Numbered from the stretch's first letter, positions 1 to 9,208 are shown. The stretch: 64,000 bases of DNA from Aquabacterium sp. CECT 9606 (GCF_918741295.1 NZ_CAKKNB010000002.1:744001-808000), one strand, 5' to 3'. The notes: generated by a model not told the origin, from the sequence alone. Translations and numbers: made by a program.

Positions 1-2
1 TG

Positions 3-584
3 TTGGCGTTCTGGGTGATGATCAGCAAATCCATGTTGGTGGGACGCACCGACAAAGGCAACCGCGCCTTCTTGCTGAAGTTCCGCGAAGCCAAGGATGT
101 GATGGCAGTGCACGGCGCCTACCAGCACTCGTCGCTGGCCCGCTTGTACGCTGCTGGCTTGCATGAGTTGAAGAAGCGCGATGTGGGCCAGGCCGAGGCC
201 AAGCCCTTGTCTGGTGCCTCGATCGATGCGGTGAAGGCCGCCATCGATGCCGACCTGGTCCGCGAAAGCCAGGAGTTGAACTCGGGCATCGTGCTGCTGA
301 CCATCGCCATCGCCGGTGGGCCCTTCCTGGGTCTGCTGGGCACCGTGGTGGGCGTGATGATCACCTTCGCGGCCATCGCGGCGGCGGGCGATGTGAACGT
401 CAACGCGATTGCCCCAGGCATCGCGTCGGCCTTGCTGGCCACCGTGGCGGGCCTGGCCGTGGCCATCCCGGCCTTGTTCGGCTACAACTACCTGGCCTCG
501 CGCATCAAGAACATCTCATCCGACATGCAGATCTTCATCGATGAGTTCGTGACCCGCGTGGCCGAAGTGCACGGAGCGCGCTGA
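3..584 (+). CDS. exbB: MotA/TolQ/ExbB proton channel protein (5' truncated)
   Basis: This is the C-terminal part of an ExbB/TolQ-type proton channel, the inner-membrane motor subunit that lets the proton gradient energise TonB. The reading frame is open to the left edge of the window, so the true start and the N-terminal membrane segment lie upstream. Two hydrophobic segments are visible at about residues 95-130 and 138-160, with the Gly-rich GPFLGLLGTVVGVM stretch and the A-x-G-I-A-x-A-L-x-A-T-x-x-G signature of the family. Its stop codon overlaps the start of the first ExbD gene (ATGA-type overlap at 584), so the two are translationally coupled. The family call is firm; ExbB is preferred over TolQ or MotA because two ExbD genes and a TonB-like gene follow. 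Confidence 0.88.
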   Translation: MAFWVMISKSMLVGRTDKGNRAFLLKFREAKDVMAVHGAYQHSSLARLYAAGLHELKKRDVGQAEAKPLSGASIDAVKAAIDADLVRESQELNSGIVLLTIAIAGGPFLGLLGTVVGVMITFAAIAAAGDVNVNAIAPGIASALLATVAGLAVAIPALFGYNYLASRIKNISSDMQIFIDEFVTRVAEVHGAR

Positions 585-991
585 TGTCTGCTGACATCAA
601 GGGCGATCTGCAGGCCTACGACGACATCAACATCACACCGATGTTGGACTTGGCGTATGTGCTGTTGGTCACCTTCATCATCATGACCACGGCCTCGGTG
701 CAAGGCGTGAAGGTGAAGTCGCCCGTCACGCAGGCCGCCAACAACCTGGCCAAGCCGCAAACACGCGGGATCACCATCACCACCGATGGGCAGGTCTACC
801 TGGACGCGTATCCCGTGACCATGGACCAGCTGCGCAGCAGTCTGGCCCAGTACAAGGCAGCCAATCCCAACCTGCCCGTCGTGTTGAAGGCCGACGCCTC
901 GGCCCAGTACGAGAAGGTGATGGACGTGTTGAACGTGGCCAAAAGCCTGGACATCACCGAAATCGGCTTGGTCACCAAGCGCGCGCAGTAA
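584..991 (+). CDS. exbD: ExbD/TolR biopolymer transport protein, copy 1
   Basis: A 135-residue single-pass inner-membrane protein of the ExbD/TolR family, partner of ExbB in the proton-driven motor. The short cytoplasmic N-terminus carries the I-N-I-T-P-M-L-D-L motif directly before the membrane helix (about residues 18-42). The Asp in that motif is the family's proton-carrying residue. The periplasmic C-terminal half contains the usual D-G-x-x-x-L-D and V-V-L-K-A-D-A strands. It overlaps the exbB stop codon and is followed 12 bp later by a second, divergent copy. The only doubt is which of the two copies pairs with which TonB. Confidence 0.93.
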   Translation: MSADIKGDLQAYDDINITPMLDLAYVLLVTFIIMTTASVQGVKVKSPVTQAANNLAKPQTRGITITTDGQVYLDAYPVTMDQLRSSLAQYKAANPNLPVVLKADASAQYEKVMDVLNVAKSLDITEIGLVTKRAQ

Positions 992-1003
992 GGAGCGCAG
1001 GCG

Positions 1004-1405
1004 ATGAAAGTTCAAGACGAAACCAAACCTTACGACACGATCAACGTCACGCCCATGCTGGACCTGGCGTATGTGCTGCTGGTGGTGTTCATCCTGATGA
1101 CCACGGCGTCCGTGCAAGGTTTGAACGTGAGCATGCCCAAGCCCAGCAACAAGCCCGTCACTGAACAGCACGACCTGCGGATCGTGCAAGTGCTGGCGGA
1201 TGGTGGCGTCACGGTCAATGGCGTGGGCGTGAGCCTGTCCGAGCTGGAAGGCCAGTTGGGCCAGGCCAAGGCGGCCGACCCCAAGATGACGGTGGCCATC
1301 AAAGGTGACGCCAAGGCGCACTACGACAAGGTGGTGGCGGTGATCGACCTGTGCAACAAGCTGGAGGTCAACATGGCGTTGGTGACCACCCGCATCGGCA
1401 CGTGA
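1004..1405 (+). CDS. exbD: ExbD/TolR biopolymer transport protein, copy 2
   Basis: A second ExbD-like protein of 133 residues with the same plan as copy 1: N-terminal I-N-V-T-P-M-L-D-L motif, one membrane helix, and a periplasmic domain with the V-A-I-K-G-D-A strand. The membrane segment is nearly identical to copy 1 while the periplasmic parts differ clearly, so this is an old duplication and not a recent one. Paired exbD genes behind one exbB are known from other TonB loci of Gram-negative bacteria. It ends 11 bp before the TonB-like gene, so one transcript is expected. Confidence 0.92.
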   Translation: MKVQDETKPYDTINVTPMLDLAYVLLVVFILMTTASVQGLNVSMPKPSNKPVTEQHDLRIVQVLADGGVTVNGVGVSLSELEGQLGQAKAADPKMTVAIKGDAKAHYDKVVAVIDLCNKLEVNMALVTTRIGT

Positions 1406-1416
1406 GTGAGGCCAGC

Positions 1417-2148
1417 ATGAACGAGTCCACACTCAAAAGTCCGCATTTCGAGGCGGCCGCCACGGTGTCGTCCACCCGAGACTGGCGAACCATCGTCATC
1501 GGGCTGGCAGTGCTGTTGGCCTTGGCCGCCTTGGTGTGGTGGGGCATGGGCCAGGCGGGGTCTGGCCATGGAGCCCCCAAGCGGCAGACCGCCAAAGTGG
1601 CCCTGATGCCCGACACCCCACCACCGCCCCCCAAGGAAGAGCCCAAGAAAGAGCCACCCAAAGAAGAGCCCAAGGAGACCGTGCAGCTCAACCGGCCACA
1701 GCCCACGCCCACCCCGGCGCCACCTGGGCAGCAGCTCAAGGCCGAAGGTGCGGCAGGCGAGGGCGGCAGTCCGTTCGCGGCCGGCAGTGTGAGCAAAGAC
1801 TACACGGAGGGCAAACCGGGTGGCGGCGGCGCCAGCGCGCCCTCGGCACCAGTGGACCGCCAGAAGTTCCGCTTGTTTGCCGATGGCTTGACACGCCGGC
1901 TGCAGTCGGAGTTGGAGCGGCATCTGGGCGGCTCGGAGTTGCCAAGAATGAAGCTCTCCCTCCAGCTCTGGCTGGACGCTTCTGGCGAGATTTCCCGCTA
2001 TGAGATGAGCGGCCTCAGCCGCCCGGAGCTTGACCGCGAGGTCCGCGAATCGCTGGACAAAGCCAAAGCCAGCTTGCGCAGCCGCCCACCGACGGGCATG
2101 CCGCAACCCATCAACTTGAGCATGACCGTGATGCCGCAAGGCGGTTGA
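1417..2148 (+). CDS. tonB: TonB-family energy transducer
   Basis: A 243-residue TonB-like protein that would transmit energy from ExbB/ExbD to outer-membrane proteins. It has a membrane anchor at about residues 25-45, then a Pro/Lys/Glu-rich periplasmic spacer (about 66-103, with repeated K-E-E-P and K-K-E-P units), then a compact C-terminal domain (about 150-243) resembling the TonB C-terminal fold. I chose the ATG at 1417, which lies just after the exbD stop; an upstream in-frame extension would lie inside exbD. The spacer is short compared with E. coli TonB. The C-terminal domain assignment is by overall pattern, so a TolA-like role is not fully excluded. Confidence 0.8.
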   Translation: MNESTLKSPHFEAAATVSSTRDWRTIVIGLAVLLALAALVWWGMGQAGSGHGAPKRQTAKVALMPDTPPPPPKEEPKKEPPKEEPKETVQLNRPQPTPTPAPPGQQLKAEGAAGEGGSPFAAGSVSKDYTEGKPGGGGASAPSAPVDRQKFRLFADGLTRRLQSELERHLGGSELPRMKLSLQLWLDASGEISRYEMSGLSRPELDREVRESLDKAKASLRSRPPTGMPQPINLSMTVMPQGG

Positions 2149-2187
2149 TCCAGGCCTGACTCACTTTGCACTAATCAGAGAATTTTC

Positions 2188-3876
2188 ATGAACGTTTTCC
2201 CAATCTGCCCCCTCCCTCGGTCGTCCGTGGCAGCAATGATCGCCTTGGCTTTGACCTGCTCGATGGGCACCGCGCAAGCCCAGTCCAACACGGACGAGAG
2301 GGCGCAGCTTGAGCAGTTGCGCAATACCACTTATGGCCTGATCCAGGCCTTGATCGACGCTGGCCTGCTCACCAAGGAGAAGGCCGATGCCTTGCTGCTG
2401 GCCGCCAAGCAGCAGGCCCAGGCCGCGCCCGCCCAATCGGTGACCCCTGGGGGCACGGCTGCCGTCGCAGAGGGCGCCAAGCGCTCGGTCATCCGCGTGC
2501 CTTATGTGCCTGAATCCTTGAAGGCCGAAATGCGTGAAGAGGTCAAGCGCGAAGTGCTGGCCCAGGCTCGTACCGAGCGCTGGGGGGAGCCCGGCGCCCT
2601 GCCGTCGTGGCTGAACCGCATTGCCCTGGAGGGCGACGTGCGGGTGCGCTGGCAGTACGAAGACTGGGCCAATGACAATGCCTCGCCGTTCACCTTCTAC
2701 TCGCAGGCCGATTCGCCGGCCTGGGCGCCGGATCTGGTCAACACGACCGGCAACCGCAACCGCTTGACCCTGCGCGCCCGCCTCGGCATCACCAGCGACC
2801 TCAAGTTCGGCTTCAAGACGGCTTTGCGCCTGAGCACCGGCAATGCAGGGCCTGTGTCCACATCGCAGACCCTGGGCGGCAGCGACGGCAACTTCAGCAA
2901 ATACGCGGTGTGGGTAGACCGCGCCTCTTTGCAATGGGATGCCAACACGCCGGATGTGACTTTGACCGCAGGGCGCATGGCCAATCCATTCGCGGGTTCT
3001 GACCTGGCCTGGCCGGACGATCTGAACTTTGATGGTGTGTCGGCCCGTTACCAGCTCAAGCTCAATGACACCAACCGGGTCTATGCAACCGCGGGAGCCT
3101 TCCCTTTGCAGGAGTTCGAGGTGGCCAGCACCGACAAGTGGTTGTATGGCGTGCAGATGGGCGCCAACCTGGACCTGGATCCGAAGAACAAGTTCAGCCT
3201 GGGTTTGGCCTTGTATGACTTCAAAGGCGTGGAGGGCGTCTACGACGGTGCCGATCCGGCCCCGACGGGCGCAGTGGCCAAGAGCGGTGGCTACTTGAAT
3301 TCGCAGTACCCCACTTCGGTCAGGCAGAAGGGCAACACCCTCATCCGATTGAACACATCGACCGGATTGCCTGCGCCTGTCTGGGGCTTGGCTTCCAAGT
3401 TCCGACCCCTGGTGTTGAACCTGGGCTACCAAACCACTGCCATGGAATCGGTGACCTTCAAGACATCTCTGGACCTGATCAAGAACACCGGCTTTGACTT
3501 GGCCGAGATCAACCGCCGAACGGCCGCCCCAATTTCCTTGGCCGAGAAAACCACGGCCCTGCAAGTGCGGGCACAGCTTGGCAGCCCCAAGCAGGAGTTG
3601 CGCGGTGACTGGATGGCATACGCCGCCTGGCGCAAGTTCGAGCGCGATGCGTGGGTGGATGCGTTCACCGACACGACCTGGCACCTCGGTGGCACCAACT
3701 ACTCGGGGTGGTCCATCGGCGGAGCCTATTACGTGGGGCCCCGCACGTCGGCTGGCTTGCGCGTGACCAGCACCCGCAACCTGGAGGACGGTGCCTTGAT
3801 CGGTGGCGTGCCCAATGTGAGCAGCGCCCCCTTGAAAATCGACGTGATCCAGTTGGAGTTGAACTCACGCTTTTGA
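2188..3876 (+). CDS. putative outer-membrane porin
   Basis: A 562-residue protein with a signal peptide (cleavage predicted after the A-Q-A near residue 31). A short helical segment rich in Glu, Gln and Leu follows (about 35-75), then a long beta-rich region ending in Asn-Ser-Arg-Phe; a terminal Phe is typical of outer-membrane barrels. The layout matches a family usually annotated 'putative porin' in proteobacteria. It lies 39 bp after the TonB-like gene on the same strand, so it may be the outer-membrane target of this TonB system or merely co-transcribed. No plug domain or TonB box of a classical TonB-dependent receptor is visible. The substrate is unknown. Confidence 0.78.
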   Translation: MNVFPICPLPRSSVAAMIALALTCSMGTAQAQSNTDERAQLEQLRNTTYGLIQALIDAGLLTKEKADALLLAAKQQAQAAPAQSVTPGGTAAVAEGAKRSVIRVPYVPESLKAEMREEVKREVLAQARTERWGEPGALPSWLNRIALEGDVRVRWQYEDWANDNASPFTFYSQADSPAWAPDLVNTTGNRNRLTLRARLGITSDLKFGFKTALRLSTGNAGPVSTSQTLGGSDGNFSKYAVWVDRASLQWDANTPDVTLTAGRMANPFAGSDLAWPDDLNFDGVSARYQLKLNDTNRVYATAGAFPLQEFEVASTDKWLYGVQMGANLDLDPKNKFSLGLALYDFKGVEGVYDGADPAPTGAVAKSGGYLNSQYPTSVRQKGNTLIRLNTSTGLPAPVWGLASKFRPLVLNLGYQTTAMESVTFKTSLDLIKNTGFDLAEINRRTAAPISLAEKTTALQVRAQLGSPKQELRGDWMAYAAWRKFERDAWVDAFTDTTWHLGGTNYSGWSIGGAYYVGPRTSAGLRVTSTRNLEDGALIGGVPNVSSAPLKIDVIQLELNSRF

Positions 3877-3903
3877 GTGAACCGGCAAACCAAGGACACG
3901 ACC

Positions 3904-4545
3904 ATGAATCAGCTGTTGAACAAGAGCACCCCAGTGATGGTGGCGTTGACCCTGGCCCTCGCGGCCGCGGTCTTTCCGGCACAAGCGCAGGACAAGGCCA
4001 GCCGGGAGCGCGAGGCTTTGCGACGCGTTCAGCAAGCACTGCGCGCCGCTCAGGATGAGCAAAGCACCTTGCAGCGAGACAAGGCCAAGCTGGCCGCTGA
4101 GAAGGACAGCCTGTCTCAGGACATGGGCAGGCTGGATGGCGAGCTCAAGCGCACGGCGTCCAAGGTGAGTTCCGCCCAAGCGGAGGCCCGTGCGGCGCAG
4201 ACGCGATCAGCTCAGCTGGAGTCCGAACTCGCCACCGCCAAGGCCGAGTTGGACACGCTCAAGACGCAGCACGAGGAGCAAAGTCGAAAGCTTCAGGAAA
4301 GCCAGTCACGCGTGGCGGCCGTCACGGCCCTGTTGGAGCGCAGTACCCAGGCCCAGAGGGTGTTGGAGGTGCGCAACCAGCAGCTCTACCAAGTCGGAGT
4401 GTCGGTGGTGGAGATGTACCGCAGCCGCAAGCCAGCCGATACCTTGGCGCGCCAAGTGCCCGTATTGGGCATGGGCGAGGTCACCCTGGAAAACATGGCA
4501 GAAGCCTGGTTGGACAGGCTGGAGGAAGCGCGCTTCAAAGAGTAG
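3904..4545 (+). CDS. periplasmic coiled-coil protein of the TonB/porin locus
   Basis: A 213-residue protein with a cleavable signal peptide (about 1-28, ending A-Q-A) followed by a long heptad-patterned coiled coil rich in Lys, Glu, Gln and Ala (about 30-150) and a short globular tail. I chose the ATG at 3904 because it has AAGGA upstream; an in-frame GTG at 3877 touches the porin stop codon. No enzymatic motif is visible. Its place after the porin suggests a periplasmic scaffold or spacer for the TonB-porin system, but that is inference. It ends 2 bp from the end of the convergent wcaI-like gene, with no terminator hairpin between them. Confidence 0.75.
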   Translation: MNQLLNKSTPVMVALTLALAAAVFPAQAQDKASREREALRRVQQALRAAQDEQSTLQRDKAKLAAEKDSLSQDMGRLDGELKRTASKVSSAQAEARAAQTRSAQLESELATAKAELDTLKTQHEEQSRKLQESQSRVAAVTALLERSTQAQRVLEVRNQQLYQVGVSVVEMYRSRKPADTLARQVPVLGMGEVTLENMAEAWLDRLEEARFKE

Positions 4546-4547
4546 GG

Positions 4548-5792
4548 TCAGGAGTCAATGGTGATCGGATCCGGCGCCAGCAATTCATCCAGTTGCTGAA
4601 TCCACTTGCCCAGAACTGACTTCTGCGCAAGGTGGTCTTCCGCAAACCTGCGTGCCAGCAGGCCCAGCTCATGGCGGGCATCCGGTTGATTGGCCAATGA
4701 TTCGATGGCATCGGCCAAAGCCGGGTGGTCGTTGGGCGGCACCACGATGCCGCAGCGGGACACCACATGCGCCATCTCCGTGCCCTCGTGGCAGGTGGCC
4801 ACCACGGGCCGGCCGCTGGACAGCATGCCCGACAGCTTGGAGGGCAGCACCAGGTCTTCGGCCTGGGGGCATTGCGGCAGCAAGTGGATGTCGGCCAGGC
4901 CCAGCAACTCACCAAGGCGTTCGACGGGTTGCAAAGGCAACAAGCGCACATTGTCCAAGTCCATGCAGGCGGCTTCAAGCTGTGGCTTCATCACCCCATC
5001 ACCGCAGATCACGAATTCAACGTCTGTGCGGTGCGCCAGCAACCTGGCGGCTTCCGGGATCATCATCAAACCCTGCTTGCTGCCCAGCGTGCCCGAGAAC
5101 AAGACCACCATGGAACTTTGGGAGATGCCCAGTTCTTCGCGGTAGGCGCTCACATGGCCCAGCGGGCGCACTTTGTCCACATCCACCCAGTTGGGGAAGT
5201 GCCGGACGCAATCGCCGTCCACGCCCTTGTTGCGCAAGCGCTCCACCATGCGCACCGAGATGGACGACACCACGTCAAAGCGTCGGAGCATGCGGCGCTC
5301 CAGCCACAGCAGGGCCTGGCGCGCCCGGCGGCCTTCCATCAGGCCCATCTTGAAGGCCACGTCGATCTCGAAGTCCTGCACATGCAACCAGGCCTGGGCG
5401 CCTGACAACCGGGCGGTCAGCCAACCCGCGGGTGCGCACACAAAGGCGGGTGCCACCGTCAACACCACGTCGGGCCGCCAGCCCACTTGCCGCAGCATCA
5501 CGGGCAATGAAGAGGCCGCGAAGGTCAGCAGGTGCAAGATGCGCTTGAGCCCGCTGGGCTTGGCCGGCACCCACAGCGGGGCGCGCCAAACGCGTGCGCC
5601 TTTCCAGACCTCTTGGCGATAAGGTGGCCACACGTGGCCTTCGGCAATCTTCCAGTCTGGGTAGTAAGGTGGTGCGGCCACCACGCGAACCTCGTGCCCT
5701 TCCGACACCAGCCACTCCGCCATCTCGCCAGAGTACTTGCCAATGCCTGTGGGCTCGGGGGCGAAATTGGCGCTGTAAATGAGGATCTTCAC
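4548..5792 (-). CDS. wcaI: WcaI-like glycosyltransferase (GT4)
   Basis: A 414-residue retaining glycosyltransferase with the GT-B fold, resembling the WcaI family of colanic-acid clusters. The N-terminus shows the A-P-E-P-T-G-I-G-K-Y-S-G-E-M signature. The donor-binding half carries F-S-G-T-L-G-S-K-Q-G and the E-D-L-V-L-P-S-K-L-S-G-M segment typical of the group. It would add one sugar to a lipid-linked polysaccharide repeat at the inner face of the membrane. It reads away from the rest of the exopolysaccharide genes, is preceded by a 237 bp gap containing an inverted repeat, and converges on the coiled-coil gene. Donor and acceptor cannot be read from the sequence. Confidence 0.85.
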   Translation of the reverse strand: MKILIYSANFAPEPTGIGKYSGEMAEWLVSEGHEVRVVAAPPYYPDWKIAEGHVWPPYRQEVWKGARVWRAPLWVPAKPSGLKRILHLLTFAASSLPVMLRQVGWRPDVVLTVAPAFVCAPAGWLTARLSGAQAWLHVQDFEIDVAFKMGLMEGRRARQALLWLERRMLRRFDVVSSISVRMVERLRNKGVDGDCVRHFPNWVDVDKVRPLGHVSAYREELGISQSSMVVLFSGTLGSKQGLMMIPEAARLLAHRTDVEFVICGDGVMKPQLEAACMDLDNVRLLPLQPVERLGELLGLADIHLLPQCPQAEDLVLPSKLSGMLSSGRPVVATCHEGTEMAHVVSRCGIVVPPNDHPALADAIESLANQPDARHELGLLARRFAEDHLAQKSVLGKWIQQLDELLAPDPITIDS

Positions 5793-5854
5793 GCGTGTTC
5801 TTTCTTCAGCGCTGGCAACTGTTCTGGTGAATCCAACAGGCGTGACAAGGCCGC

Positions 5855-5878
5855 CGCGTGATCCGCATGGATCACGCG
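5855..5878. repeat. perfect 10-bp inverted repeat between two glycosyltransferase genes
   Basis: Arms CGCGTGATCC (5855-5864) and GGATCACGCG (5869-5878) are perfect reverse complements around a 4-bp GCAT centre. The repeat lies in the 237 bp gap (5793-6029) upstream of the wcaI-like gene and downstream of the next glycosyltransferase. No T-run follows, so an operator is as likely as a terminator. The rest of the gap shows no credible gene; a weaker 6-bp inverted repeat (GGTGAC/GTCACC) lies near 5950. Confidence 0.5.
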
Positions 5879-6029
5879 ATGCATCTGTCGGTGTTGGAGG
5901 TCTATTGACTCTTGGGGCTGTGTCGCTAAGCGCCCTGAGTTCTGAACGAATGGTGACGTTTCAAGTTGTCACCTTCGTGAACCGGGGGAGTGCCGAATGC
6001 CGCGCCAGGGTGTCGGTCAAGCTTGCAAC

Positions 6030-7199
6030 TCAAGAGTCCAGTGCGAGCACCGTGCGGTAAATTGAGAGGTAGCCTTCAATGGCTTTTTGCGTGGTGAACT
6101 GCGCCGCCCAGGCCATTCGCCGTTGGCGCTGAGCGACCTGTTCGTTCGCATCGGCTTGAAGCACCGCCTCCAGCACATCAGCACCTTGCTCGGCCCACGC
6201 GCTGATGTCCTCACCCGGTTGAAGAATGGGCAGGTAGCTGGCCAGCGGTCCGGCAATCTCGTTCATGGGCGAGTCATCGGTGGTGATGACCGGGCAGCCG
6301 CAGGCCTGGGCCTCCACGATGGGCCAACCAAAGCCTTCGGCCAGGCTGGGGAACAAGAATGCCCGTGCGACTGAATACGCCGCTTCCAGCGCCACATTGT
6401 CAATGCCCTGGTAGAACAAGACGCGGCCTTGCGCGGGCACTTGCTTCAAAGCATCAACAACCTCAGGGTTGGACGGGTGGGGGCTGATCATCCAAAGTGG
6501 CAGCGGGTGCTCGTGCCGGGCGGCGTACCGTGCATACAGGTGGATGATGCCGGCGGTGTTTTTGTACCATTGGCCGCCGCCCACATGCAGGACCATGCCA
6601 TCGTCATTGGCAGGCAGGCCCGCCATGCTCAGCTTCTGAAAGGCCCGGGCGCGGGGCATGGGCTTGTAGGGGTAGTTCAAGCCGTTGTAGACCACGCACG
6701 ACGTCTGGGGCTGAACTTGGCCGTGCTCCACCAGATCGCTCTGGGTGCGTTTGGACACCGAGATGAAATGCCGGGCCTGCCTGAAGCCGCGCCGAATGTA
6801 GCGTTGGTAGATCCGGCCTGTGCTGGATGTCGGGTTTTGGGGGATGTGCCCGAGGGCCGAGCGCAGTGCCAGAAGGTCATGGGCGTGGACCACATGAGGC
6901 AGGTGCTTGACCAGGGGAACCCATGGGCCGAGGGCCTGGTCGCAAAACACGAACAAGGTGCCCGGTGGCTGCCTTCGCAGACGGGCTTTCACCTGCAGGG
7001 GAAAGAGCAGGTACTGGTCCACATAGCCGGCCCATTTGGCCAGCCGGGTGTTGTCGAACAAGGCATGGACCCACGCCTGCGGTGCCCAGTAAGCCACGTC
7101 GCACCCTTTGGCCTGCATGGCGCCGCCAATCATCCTGGCAAAGCGCGGCATGCTTTGCGAGCGCATGAACGAGGGGTGGCAGAAAAACACAAGCTTCAT
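6030..7199 (-). CDS. glycosyltransferase family 4 (group 1)
   Basis: A 389-residue GT-B glycosyltransferase. I chose the ATG at 7199, which begins MKLVFFCHPSF, a normal start for the N-terminal Rossmann half; the longer frame adds 41 residues of low-complexity sequence. The donor-site motif E-G-F-G-W-P-I-V-E (the E-x7-E pattern of GT4 enzymes) follows an F-L-F-P-S-L-A segment near residue 280. It probably extends the same lipid-linked glycan as its neighbours. It is divergent from the DUF1800 gene across a 156 bp gap that should hold both promoters. Confidence 0.83.
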   Translation of the reverse strand: MKLVFFCHPSFMRSQSMPRFARMIGGAMQAKGCDVAYWAPQAWVHALFDNTRLAKWAGYVDQYLLFPLQVKARLRRQPPGTLFVFCDQALGPWVPLVKHLPHVVHAHDLLALRSALGHIPQNPTSSTGRIYQRYIRRGFRQARHFISVSKRTQSDLVEHGQVQPQTSCVVYNGLNYPYKPMPRARAFQKLSMAGLPANDDGMVLHVGGGQWYKNTAGIIHLYARYAARHEHPLPLWMISPHPSNPEVVDALKQVPAQGRVLFYQGIDNVALEAAYSVARAFLFPSLAEGFGWPIVEAQACGCPVITTDDSPMNEIAGPLASYLPILQPGEDISAWAEQGADVLEAVLQADANEQVAQRQRRMAWAAQFTTQKAIEGYLSIYRTVLALDS

Positions 7200-7355
7200 G
7201 CCGCCTGATTTTGAACAAGGCATGTGACGCCATGACGACGCGGACATCTGCGTAAGCAGGCGTAATAGCCTGGCCGGCTGTGCCTTTTCTCCTTTCCTCA
7301 CCGCAGGGCCAGGCCTGATCATGGATGTTGTTCAAAAGTGGGTGCGTGGTTGTCA

Positions 7356-9200
7356 ATGGAACTGAGCATGTGGAAGAGATGCTGCTTGTCGATCCTGGCC
7401 AGTGTGCGGAGCATGGCATTGGCGGCCGTCGCGACCTGGTCCATGGCCGCGTGTGGCGGTGGTGGCGCTTGTGACGGTTGTGTGGTGAGCGCGCCACCTG
7501 CCGAGCCTGCTCAGCAAGTCACGACCAGTGAGCTGCTGGCGCAGAGCAATGGCTTGTCGACCAGCGCTCCCATCACGCGCCAGCAGGCCACTCGGTTCCT
7601 GACGCAAGCCACCTTTGGGCCCACGCAGGCGGAGGTCGATCACCTGATGGCGGTGGGCTACCAGACCTGGCTGGACGAACAATTCGCCGTGCCCATGTCA
7701 TCGACATCGCACGTGGCCGCCTGGGATGCCAGCAACGCCGCCATCATGAAGATCGACGCGGGACAACGGGCCAGCAGTGGTGAGGTGACCAGCAGCTTCT
7801 GGCGCCAGGCGGTGACCGGACCTGACCAGTTGAGGCAGCGTGTCGCCCTGGCCTTGTCGGAGATCTTCGTGGTGTCCACCGCCGACAGCTGTGGCAGCAA
7901 CGCCTACAGCCGGGGCGCCGCCGGCTACCTGGACATGTTGGGACGCCAGGCGTTCGGCAGCTACCGCGAGCTGCTGGAGTCCGTGGCTTTGCATCCGGTG
8001 ATGGGTTGCTACCTGTCGTACTTTCAAAACCAGAAAGAAGACCTGAGCACCGGGCGGGTGCCCGACGAGAACTTTGCACGCGAGGTCATGCAGCTGTTTT
8101 CAATTGGCCTGTATCAGCTCAACCTGGATGGCAGCGTCAAGACCGATGCCAGGCAGCAACCATTGGAAACCTACACGGCGGCCGATGTGTCCGACCTGGC
8201 CAAGGTCTTCACAGGCTGGGGCCTGAACTGCTCGACAGGGTTCACGGCCAGTTGCTTCTTCTCCAACCCCAGCATTCCGGAGCAGTTCACCGCGGACATG
8301 CGTGGCTTTGCGCTGTACCACTCCACCGCCGAGAAAAGTTTTCTGGGGACCGTGGTGCCGGCCAACCTGCTGTCGACGCCCGAGGCGGACTTGAAGGCGG
8401 CGCTCGATACCTTGTCCAGCCATCCCAATGTGGGGCCGTTCATTGGCAAGCAATTGATCCAGCGCCTGGTGACCAGCAATCCCAGCCCCGCCTACGTGGC
8501 CCGGGTGGCGTCGGCCTTCAAGGCCTCAGGGGGCAGTTTGCGCACCACGGTGTCGGCCATCTTGCTGGACACCGAGGCGCGGAACACAGCAGCGCTGAAC
8601 AGCAGCACCTTTGGCAAAGTGCGCGAGCCCATTTTGCGTTTCTCGGCCCTGTTGCGCGCCATGGATGCACGCTCTGACAGCGGGCTGTACCTGATCAACT
8701 CGACGGCCGAGTCCCTGGGCCAATCGGCCTTGGCCTCTCCCTCGGTGTTCAATTTCTTTCGGCCCGGTTATGTCAAGCCCGGCTCGTCGTCTGCGGCGGC
8801 GAAGCTGGTGACGCCCGAGTTGCAGATCGCCACCGAGACCACCGCCGCCGCGTATGTCAACTTCATGACCAGCTTCATCTGGGCCGGAACCGGCCGTGCA
8901 GGCCTGGACAACAAAGGCACCCGGGGCGATGTGCAGCTTGATTTCAACGTCAACCCCAACAGCCCCTGGCTGGCCAGGGCAGATGAGCCAACGACGCTGG
9001 TGGAGGAGCTCAACCAAAGGCTGATGTACGGCACGATGCCTGCGGCGCTGAAGACAGAGATCACACAGGCCGTGATGGCGGTGGACTTCCGGGCCAAGCC
9101 CACCCCCACCGCTGACCAGATCGCGGGCACCCGCAAATACCGCTTGTGGTCGGCCTTGCTGCTGACCGTGGCCTCCCCCGAATTCCAGGTACAGAAGTGA
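7356..9200 (+). CDS. DUF1800 family exported lipoprotein
   Basis: A DUF1800 protein of about 614 residues. The N-terminus is a signal sequence ending in a lipobox-like M-A-A-C before a Gly-rich stretch, so it is probably a lipoprotein. The DUF1800 opening (Q-Q-A-T-R-F-L-T-Q-A-T-F-G-P-T) is clear at about residue 75. Start codons at 7338 (GTG), 7356 and 7368 (ATG) are all possible; I took 7356. Function is unknown. DUF1800 genes are usually paired with a DUF1501 gene, as here, where the next start lies 9 bp after this stop. The pair sits between exopolysaccharide glycosyltransferases, which hints at a role at the cell surface but does not prove it. Confidence 0.82.
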   Translation: MELSMWKRCCLSILASVRSMALAAVATWSMAACGGGGACDGCVVSAPPAEPAQQVTTSELLAQSNGLSTSAPITRQQATRFLTQATFGPTQAEVDHLMAVGYQTWLDEQFAVPMSSTSHVAAWDASNAAIMKIDAGQRASSGEVTSSFWRQAVTGPDQLRQRVALALSEIFVVSTADSCGSNAYSRGAAGYLDMLGRQAFGSYRELLESVALHPVMGCYLSYFQNQKEDLSTGRVPDENFAREVMQLFSIGLYQLNLDGSVKTDARQQPLETYTAADVSDLAKVFTGWGLNCSTGFTASCFFSNPSIPEQFTADMRGFALYHSTAEKSFLGTVVPANLLSTPEADLKAALDTLSSHPNVGPFIGKQLIQRLVTSNPSPAYVARVASAFKASGGSLRTTVSAILLDTEARNTAALNSSTFGKVREPILRFSALLRAMDARSDSGLYLINSTAESLGQSALASPSVFNFFRPGYVKPGSSSAAAKLVTPELQIATETTAAAYVNFMTSFIWAGTGRAGLDNKGTRGDVQLDFNVNPNSPWLARADEPTTLVEELNQRLMYGTMPAALKTEITQAVMAVDFRAKPTPTADQIAGTRKYRLWSALLLTVASPEFQVQK

Positions 9201-9208
9201 GCGGCATC

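Noticed and set aside
584..1405. The two exbD genes as a recent tandem duplication
   Set aside because: Only the membrane part is similar; the periplasmic halves differ strongly, so the duplication is old.
7260..7290. Sigma-54 site (TGGC/GC) upstream of the DUF1800 gene
   Set aside because: The GG and GC pairs are 8 bp apart where 10 are required.
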